The position numbers and the translations under genes are program-made. The notes under the pieces were generated by a model. That model ran no database searches, was not told the origin of the DNA, and was given only the letters and a program-made list of their open reading frames with translations. Positions 6,916 through 11,373 of a stretch of DNA of 11,373 bases are shown piece by piece (the stretch's first letter is position 1; the number at the start of each line of letters is the position of its first letter). The DNA is from an uncultured Anaerococcus sp. (GTDB lineage: Bacteria > Bacillota > Clostridia > Tissierellales > Peptoniphilaceae): contig CABQOK010000023.1 in assembly GCA_902465755.1 (NCBI GenBank), forward strand, positions 1 through 11,373, in the 5' to 3' direction.

Positions 6916-7665
6916 ATGAATAACGACAGAATTTCAAATATGGGTAACTATATAATAAATCAGGGAGAAGTTACTACAGAAGAGTTATCTGAAAAATTTA
7001 ATGTTTCAATAGTAACAGTAAGGCGAGATCTTAAGAAATTAGAAGAAGATAATATAATCACTAAAATATACGGTGGTGCTAAAGCAAAGTCGGATAAACT
7101 CATGACTTTTGAACAAAGAGAAAGCTTAAATAAAAATGAAAAAGCCCATATAATAAATATAGCCAAAGATTTAATTAAAAATGGTGATAGGATTTTCATA
7201 GATTCTGGAACTACAGCAGAAAACTTATTAAATGAGTTAGATAAAGATATACAATTGACAATATTTACTAACAACTTATCTATTATTAAGAAAGCAGCAT
7301 CTATGGATAATGTGAACTTATTCGTAGTAGGTAACTACTATAATCATACGAGTAACTCCTTTACCTATTGGGGAAGGTCTCCTGCACTCAAAGATTTTAA
7401 TATTGATAAGGCCTTTATGTGTACTTCTGGTCTTACTATTAAGGATGGGTTGACAAATAAAAACCCGATAGAACAAGAGATCAAAAGTATGATTTGCTCG
7501 ATAGTTGATTATATATATTTATTAGTTGATGATTCAAAAATTGGAATTAGTTCACTTATGACCTATGCTAAATTAGAAGATGTAGATACTTTAGTTACAA
7601 ATAAAAGACCATCAGATGAATATATAGAATTTCTTGACAAAAATGAAATAGATCTTAAATACTAA
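6916..7665 (+). CDS. iolR: DeoR-family transcriptional repressor of the inositol operon, IolR
   Basis: 249 residues, normal DeoR-family length. The N-terminus carries the DeoR winged helix-turn-helix (about residues 6-57): EVTTEELSEKFNVSIVTVRRDLKKLEE with the family signature at 21-42, then IITKIYGGA. The rest is the DeoRC effector domain with IFIDSGTT (94-100), IFTNN (116-120), and LLVDDSKIG (202-210), a phosphosugar-binding fold related to ribose-5-phosphate isomerase. The ATG at 6916 has a GGAG site 7 bases upstream. It faces iolB across 171 bases (counting from the TTG start), the arrangement of the B. subtilis iol divergon, where IolR represses the operon and itself until 2-deoxy-5-keto-gluconate 6-phosphate binds. 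Assigning it as IolR and not another DeoR regulator rests on this position and on the repeated boxes in the shared promoter region. It ends in a terminator 1 base after its stop. Confidence 0.88.
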   Translation: MNNDRISNMGNYIINQGEVTTEELSEKFNVSIVTVRRDLKKLEEDNIITKIYGGAKAKSDKLMTFEQRESLNKNEKAHIINIAKDLIKNGDRIFIDSGTTAENLLNELDKDIQLTIFTNNLSIIKKAASMDNVNLFVVGNYYNHTSNSFTYWGRSPALKDFNIDKAFMCTSGLTIKDGLTNKNPIEQEIKSMICSIVDYIYLLVDDSKIGISSLMTYAKLEDVDTLVTNKRPSDEYIEFLDKNEIDLKY

Positions 7666-7702
7666 AATAAACACTCTCTTATAAATTAGGAGAGTGTTTA
7701 TT
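7666..7702. terminator. Bidirectional intrinsic terminator between iolR and the ClC gene
   Basis: A perfect 13-bp stem, AATAAACACTCTC (7666-7678) pairing with 7690-7702, around an 11-base loop. Each arm ends in a T-rich stretch on its outgoing strand, so it can stop transcription from both convergent genes. It starts directly after the iolR stop and lies 12 bases beyond the ClC gene's stop. Confidence 0.9.
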
Positions 7703-7714
7703 ATTGCTTATAAA

Positions 7715-9007
7715 TTATTCTTTCTTTACCATCAACTCATACAAATGTTCATAAAATGGTTTGGATTTGCATATTTCTGCTATGCTGTAGGCTATTAGAC
7801 TTACTATTGATATTCCTAGTAAATATTCGAAGGCTCCTCCAGTCATCTCTAGGACTAGGATAATGGCTGTGATAGGTGCTCTTACTATTGCTGAGAAGTG
7901 GCCGCACATTCCTAGTATGCTAAATACGAATATGAATGATGGATCAAGGAGACCTGCCATTACCAGACTTGTCGCTACTATATTTCCTACGAGAGAACCT
8001 ATTACTAGAAGTGGTACCAAGCTTCCTCCTGATACTCCTGCTCCAAAAGCTAGGCATAGGAGAAATATTTTCATGAAATATAAGACTATAAGTCTAAGTA
8101 AGCTTACATTTCCCCTGGTTGCCAAGAATATAAAATCTTCACTTGATGCAAATAGATCTATATCTATCATCAAGACAATTGCTGTTACTACAAAAGGTAT
8201 CAGGAATTTTATGTAGGGATTGATATTTATCTTCTTATATACAGCCTTAGATCCGATTACACAGTAATTGAAAAACACTCCCGAAAGTCCTACAAAGATT
8301 CCAAGCACTATCAAAATTCCAATCATAGATAAGTGCATTACTTCGAAGTTTGGAACGTCAAGTAGGGCTGGATGGTTGCCAAAGGCAATATCAGCTGTTA
8401 TTATCGCTGTAAAAATCGTTATTGCTGTCGATAGGAAGACTTTCCTATCAGTTTTTTTGAATATCTCTTCTACTGTAAATAACATTCCTGCTATTGGAGC
8501 GTTGAAGGCTACAGCGATTCCTGCTCCTGCAGCTGATCCAATAAAGTATCTCTTGTTTTCCTTTGACTTAGTAGCCTTGTGGACTATATCTCCTATAAGT
8601 CCTCCGATTTGCACTGATGGGCCCTCCCTACCTAGGGTTAGGCCAGATCCAATAGCAAGTGTGCTTGCGATAAATTTTCTAATGAGGGTTCTAGGACTGT
8701 CCACCGTAAACTTATTATCAAGCATGCCATAGATTATAGGAATGCCAGAGCCGTTGATATTAGGATCTCTTTTAGACAAGAGATAAATAAATGTTCCAAT
8801 AATTATAAATAAAATAATAATAGCAAAGGCATATATAGGCTTTTCATGAACTAAAGATATTAGGCCTATCATTTTAAGAGAAACAAAGTGAATGGCTTGT
8901 TTAAAAAATCCTATAGCAAGGCCCACTATAATGCCCATTAATATAAATGAAGCAATATTTGAAACTCCCTTTGTATTGTAGGAGTGTCTAGATTTTGATT
9001 TTCTCAT
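7715..9007 (-). CDS. ClC-family chloride channel/Cl-/H+ antiporter
   Basis: 430 residues of strongly hydrophobic, multi-helix inner-membrane protein. The three anion-selectivity signatures of ClC proteins are present in order: GSGIP (86-90), GREGPSVQIGG (126-136) and GAGVSGGSLVP (322-332). The gating Glu is E128; the internal proton-transfer Glu is kept in LFTVEEIFKK (E180/E181, equivalent to E202/E203 of E. coli ClC-ec1); and the C-terminal KPFY supplies the conserved anion-coordinating Tyr (Y419). These residues suggest a coupled 2Cl-/H+ exchanger and not a pure channel. The Ser in GSGIP and the GREGP motif argue against the fluoride (CLC-F) branch. There is no C-terminal CBS or TrkA-C domain; the chain ends 11 residues after Y419. 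The start has an AAGGAGG site. No functional link with the inositol genes is apparent; roles in acid or osmotic response are family knowledge only. Confidence 0.93.
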   Translation of the reverse strand: MRKSKSRHSYNTKGVSNIASFILMGIIVGLAIGFFKQAIHFVSLKMIGLISLVHEKPIYAFAIIILFIIIGTFIYLLSKRDPNINGSGIPIIYGMLDNKFTVDSPRTLIRKFIASTLAIGSGLTLGREGPSVQIGGLIGDIVHKATKSKENKRYFIGSAAGAGIAVAFNAPIAGMLFTVEEIFKKTDRKVFLSTAITIFTAIITADIAFGNHPALLDVPNFEVMHLSMIGILIVLGIFVGLSGVFFNYCVIGSKAVYKKININPYIKFLIPFVVTAIVLMIDIDLFASSEDFIFLATRGNVSLLRLIVLYFMKIFLLCLAFGAGVSGGSLVPLLVIGSLVGNIVATSLVMAGLLDPSFIFVFSILGMCGHFSAIVRAPITAIILVLEMTGGAFEYLLGISIVSLIAYSIAEICKSKPFYEHLYELMVKKE

Positions 9008-9027
9008 TTAAATCCTCCTTCCCTTTT

Positions 9028-9036
9028 ATTATATCA
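9028..9036 (-). promoter_or_regulatory. Extended -10 promoter of the ClC gene
   Basis: On the minus strand TGATATAAT gives a consensus -10 (TATAAT) preceded by TGn, the extended -10 form, with no good -35 box 17 bases upstream. Transcription would start near 9021, leaving a short leader of about 14 bases that holds the AAGGAGG site. Confidence 0.6.
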
Positions 9037-9065
9037 AACTTGACTTCTTTAGGAAATATTTTTCC

Positions 9066-9095
9066 TTGTCTTTATATTTACTTAACTTTTATGAT
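9066..9095 (+). promoter_or_regulatory. Promoter of the aldo/keto reductase gene
   Basis: TTGTCT (9066-9071), an 18-base spacer and TATGAT (9090-9095), matching the consensus at 4 of 6 and 5 of 6 bases. TACAAT at 9095-9100 is an alternative -10 but has a poorer -35. It is divergent from, and close to, the ClC promoter. Confidence 0.55.
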
Positions 9096-9129
9096 ACAAT
9101 AATGAAGAATACTATGAAAAGGAGTTTTT

Positions 9130-10254
9130 ATGAAATATTTCGACTTAAATGGTGAAAAAATCTCACGACTCGGTTTTGGTTGTATGAGATTTAAGACAAT
9201 TGATGGCGATAATGGAAAGATCGATAAGGAAGCTTCATCCAAAGACATACTAGAAGCAATCGATAAGGGACTTACATATATAGATACCGCTTATCCTTAT
9301 CATGACGGGAAAAGTGAAAAATTTATAGGAGAATTTCTAGAAGAGAACAAACTACGTGACAAGATAAAGCTTACTACTAAGCTTCCATGCTGGCTTGTTA
9401 AGGAAAGTGACGATTTCTACAAATTATTAAATGAGCAATTGGATAATTTAAGAACGGACCAATTAGACTTCTACCTCCTCCACTCTCTGGACGTTAAGAG
9501 ATTTAGACAAGTTGTAGAGCTTGGAGTCCTTGATTTCCTTACAGAAATCAAAGAAAAAGGAATAGTAAAGCACGTTGGCTTCTCCTTTCATGACGAATAT
9601 CCAGCCTTTGAGGAAATCATCAAGGCCTATGACTGGGACTTCTGTCAAATCCAACTCAACTACCTCGATGTTAATTATCAAGCAGGACTAAAGGGCTATG
9701 AGCTTGCCAAAGAAATGGGAATCCCTGTCGTTATAATGGAGCCAGTTAAGGGCGGAAGGCTCGCCAATCCTCCAGAAGAGGTTAGGGACTTGCTTAAAGA
9801 CTTTACCGACCTATCCCCTGCCCAAGAAGCCTTGAAGTTTCCATTAAGTCTTGAGAATGTAATGACTGTCCTATCAGGCATGAATGATATAGACCAAGTT
9901 AGGGAAAATATAGAGATGGCTAGCACAACCGACTACAATTCTCTAACAAAAGAAGATGAGAACTTCTACGAAAAAGCAAGGGCAGTATACAAAAGTCGCG
10001 AGCGTATAGGCTGTACAGCTTGTGAATACTGTCTTCCATGCACAGTAGATATAAATATACCAAAGGTATTCGGCCTATGGAACAAAGCCTATCTCTATGA
10101 TGAAGCTGATAAATCCAGAAAGGAATATAAAGATTATCTAGAAGAAGGCGTAAGTCCTACTGAGTGTATAGAATGTGGTAAATGTGAAGGAATTTGCCCA
10201 CAGAATCTAGAAATAATCAAAGGCCTCAAGGAGGCCGATGAGTATTTGGCATAA
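9130..10254 (+). CDS. Aldo/keto reductase with C-terminal 4Fe-4S ferredoxin-like domain
   Basis: 374 residues. The N-terminal two thirds (about 1-265) are an aldo/keto reductase TIM barrel with SRLGFGCMR (12-20), the tetrad residues D52 and Y57 (in TYIDTAYPYHDG), K84 (in LTTK) and H118 (in YLLHS), and a VLSGMNDIDQV segment near the end of the barrel. The C-terminal part has two cysteine clusters: CTACEYCLPC (C295, C298, C301, C304) and CIECGKCEGICP (C346, C349, C352, C356), the latter a standard 4Fe-4S motif. This architecture is common in anaerobic Firmicutes and is placed in the COG1453-type group of predicted oxidoreductases; the physiological substrate and electron donor are generally not known. 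AAAAGGAG precedes the ATG. It is a single-gene unit with its own promoter and terminator, divergent from the ClC gene, so context gives no substrate hint. Confidence 0.92.
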   Translation: MKYFDLNGEKISRLGFGCMRFKTIDGDNGKIDKEASSKDILEAIDKGLTYIDTAYPYHDGKSEKFIGEFLEENKLRDKIKLTTKLPCWLVKESDDFYKLLNEQLDNLRTDQLDFYLLHSLDVKRFRQVVELGVLDFLTEIKEKGIVKHVGFSFHDEYPAFEEIIKAYDWDFCQIQLNYLDVNYQAGLKGYELAKEMGIPVVIMEPVKGGRLANPPEEVRDLLKDFTDLSPAQEALKFPLSLENVMTVLSGMNDIDQVRENIEMASTTDYNSLTKEDENFYEKARAVYKSRERIGCTACEYCLPCTVDINIPKVFGLWNKAYLYDEADKSRKEYKDYLEEGVSPTECIECGKCEGICPQNLEIIKGLKEADEYLA

Positions 10255-10259
10255 ATTAT

Positions 10260-10296
10260 AACTAAGCTAGACTTAAAAGTTTGGCTTAGTTTTTTC
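10260..10296 (+). terminator. Intrinsic terminator after the aldo/keto reductase gene
   Basis: AACTAAGC (10260-10267) continues into a longer arm that pairs with 10278-10291 (including GCTTAGTT), giving a stem of about 14 bp with two G-U pairs and a four-base loop, followed by a run of six T. It begins 5 bases after the stop codon. Confidence 0.88.
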
Positions 10297-10505
10297 TTTG
10301 AAATTTTATTCTCTTTATAAACTTCAGTATTCTTAATGAAACTAAATCCATCTACAAACTTTCCAAAATATTTTTTATAATCATTATTTTATTTTCAAAT
10401 TTCTTTCAATTAAGCTTGAGATTACTCGGTTCATAAAGATAAGAAATTCAATCTAATTATAAAATTATTTTTACCAGTACAAAGAAGTAATTTAAAATTG
10501 CCCAC
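10297..10505. other. Gene-free AT-rich stretch between convergent akr and rpoC
   Basis: About 210 bases with no open frame preceded by a ribosome site, no strong promoter pair and no RNA fold that I recognise on either strand. The minus strand has a short open stretch (roughly 10300-10390, reading KKYFGKFVDGFSFIKNTEV) without a start codon or ribosome site. It may be a decayed gene end or simply chance. Confidence 0.5.
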
Positions 10506-10530
10506 AAGAAAAGCCCGATTGCTCGGGCCT
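10506..10530 (-). terminator. Intrinsic terminator of the rpoC transcript
   Basis: On the minus strand GCCCGA (10528-10523), loop GCAA, TCGGGC (10518-10513), then TTTTCTT. The GC-rich stem, stable GNRA-type tetraloop and U-run make this a convincing terminator. The stem starts only about 5 bases after the rpoC stop codon. Confidence 0.92.
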
Positions 10531-10535
10531 TAGTT

Positions 10536-11373
10536 TTATTTTTGAGTAGCTTCTTCGCTCTCGGCTTCTTTTTCTATAGCTTCTATGTTCATTGCTATTT
10601 GTGCATCTTCTGCTTCTTTTGTTTCGTAGTCGATTTCTACGTCATTGTAGGTCTTAAGTCCCGTACCTGCTGGGATTAGCTTACCTATGATGATATTTTC
10701 TTTTAGTCCCTTGAGGTCATCGACCTTGCCCTTAATTGAGGCATCTGTTAGGACTCTGGTTGTTTCTTGGAAGGATGCTGCTGATAGCCAGCTTTCTGTA
10801 GCAAGGGAAGCCTTGGTGATTCCAAGGAGCTCTTGACTGTATGTCGCTGCTTCTTTTCCTTCTTCTATCATCTTTTCGTTTTCTATATCGACTTCACGTC
10901 TATCTTGAAGGGAGCCTGGGAGGAACTCTGTATCTCCTGCTTCTTCAATCTTTACTTTCTTAAGCATTTGACGAGCTATAACTTCTATGTGTCTGTCGTC
11001 GATCTCTACACCTTGAAGTCTATACACTTTTTGGACTTCTTTTGTGATGTAGTCTTGGACTCCGACTTTGCCTAAAACCTTCAATACATCGTGTGGATCA
11101 AGGGATCCTTCTGTTAGTTGGTCACCCTTTCTTACTACATCTCCATCTCTTACAAGGATTCTAGATCCGAATGGGATGTTGTATTTCTTGGCAAATCCAT
11201 CGTCTGATAAGATTTCTACGTCTGTCTTCTTTTCGTTTTGGATAAGAGTTACTGTACCGGAGTTTTCTGCGATGTAGGCAAGTCCTTTTGGCTTTCTCGC
11301 TTCGAATAACTCCTCAACTCTTGGAAGACCTTGGGTAATTCCAACGCCTGCGATACCACCGGAGTGGAAGGTT
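10536..11373 (-). CDS. rpoC: DNA-directed RNA polymerase subunit beta' (RpoC), C-terminal part; partial
   Basis: The minus-strand frame runs from the window edge to the TAA at 10536, giving the last 279 residues of the roughly 1,200-residue beta' subunit. It begins with TFHSGGIAG of the trigger-loop region and continues directly into [19 protein letters not shown], without the large SI3 insertion found here in E. coli, as expected for a Firmicute. Further conserved blocks are VQDVYRLQGV-like [61 protein letters not shown] and [17 protein letters not shown]. An acidic tail, [12 protein letters not shown], ends the protein. The codon at 11084 that might be read as a start is an internal TTG (Leu). 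Codon choice (many ATC, AAG, TTC) differs from the inositol genes, as expected for a highly expressed gene. rpoB should lie upstream, beyond the window. Confidence 0.97.
   Translation of the reverse strand, partial: TFHSGGIAGVGITQGLPRVEELFEARKPKGLAYIAENSGTVTLIQNEKKTDVEILSDDGFAKKYNIPFGSRILVRDGDVVRKGDQLTEGSLDPHDVLKVLGKVGVQDYITKEVQKVYRLQGVEIDDRHIEVIARQMLKKVKIEEAGDTEFLPGSLQDRREVDIENEKMIEEGKEAATYSQELLGITKASLATESWLSAASFQETTRVLTDASIKGKVDDLKGLKENIIIGKLIPAGTGLKTYNDVEIDYETKEAEDAQIAMNIEAIEKEAESEEATQK

Noticed and set aside
8268..8732. 154-residue plus-strand open frame opposite the ClC gene
   Set aside because: Antisense shadow of a hydrophobic membrane protein; no ribosome site and no recognisable domain.
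7715..9007. Fluoride-exporting CLC-F antiporter
   Set aside because: The selectivity motifs are GSGIP and GREGPSVQ, the chloride-type forms, and not those of the fluoride branch; no fluoride riboswitch is seen upstream.
9102..9155. Small upstream reading frame (from the ATG at 9102) overlapping the aldo/keto reductase start
   Set aside because: The expected transcription start is at about the same place, so no room remains for a ribosome site; the frame looks like chance.
11082..11084. Possible start of a 182-residue minus-strand gene
   Set aside because: The codon is an internal TTG (Leu) of rpoC; the same frame continues upstream with conserved beta' sequence to the window edge.
1..11373. 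CRISPR arrays, insertion sequences, tRNA or rRNA genes, phage genes
   Set aside because: No regularly spaced repeats, transposase or phage motifs, or tRNA/rRNA-like sequences were seen; all long frames are explained by housekeeping or catabolic genes.

Overview
The window is about 11.4 kb of AT-rich DNA with strong AGGAGG-type Shine-Dalgarno sites, consensus sigma-A promoters, U-tailed intrinsic terminators and B. subtilis-like protein families. This points to a low-GC Firmicute. The codon use and the ferredoxin-type aldo/keto reductase suit an anaerobe of the Clostridia/Tissierellia kind (Anaerococcus- or Peptoniphilus-like organisms are a guess, not a demonstration).

Left part (1-6915): a myo-inositol catabolic operon on the minus strand, read right to left as iolB - iolA - iolC - iolD - iolE - sodium/solute symporter (cut by the window edge). 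It is headed by a consensus promoter and faces a divergent DeoR-family regulator, iolR, on the plus strand (6916-7665). Three successive gene junctions (B/A, A/C, C/D) are the same TAATG stop-start overlap. The 141-bp region between iolB and iolR holds both promoters and four related TWATCAAA boxes (a 13-bp direct repeat pair and an 11-bp inverted repeat pair), which are good candidate IolR operators.

Pathway logic: the symporter would import inositol. An inositol dehydrogenase (IolG, not in the window) would make 2-keto-myo-inositol. IolE dehydrates it, IolD opens the ring, IolB isomerises 5-deoxyglucuronate to 2-deoxy-5-keto-gluconate, and IolC phosphorylates that. An aldolase (IolJ, not in the window) would split the product into DHAP and malonate semialdehyde, and IolA turns the latter into acetyl-CoA and CO2. 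IolG and IolJ are expected beyond position 1 or elsewhere.

Middle part (7666-10296): a bidirectional terminator separates iolR from a convergent ClC-type Cl-/H+ antiporter gene (minus strand). This is followed by a divergent gene for an aldo/keto reductase with a C-terminal iron-sulfur domain (plus strand), which ends in its own terminator.

Right part (10297-11373): about 210 bp with no recognisable gene, then the terminator and 3' end of rpoC (RNA polymerase beta' subunit), minus strand and cut by the window edge.

I found no mobile element, CRISPR array, RNA gene or clearly new system. The window is mostly a well-understood catabolic locus. The points most worth a second look are the iolB/iolR operator architecture, the likely TTG start of iolB, and the run of identical coupled junctions.
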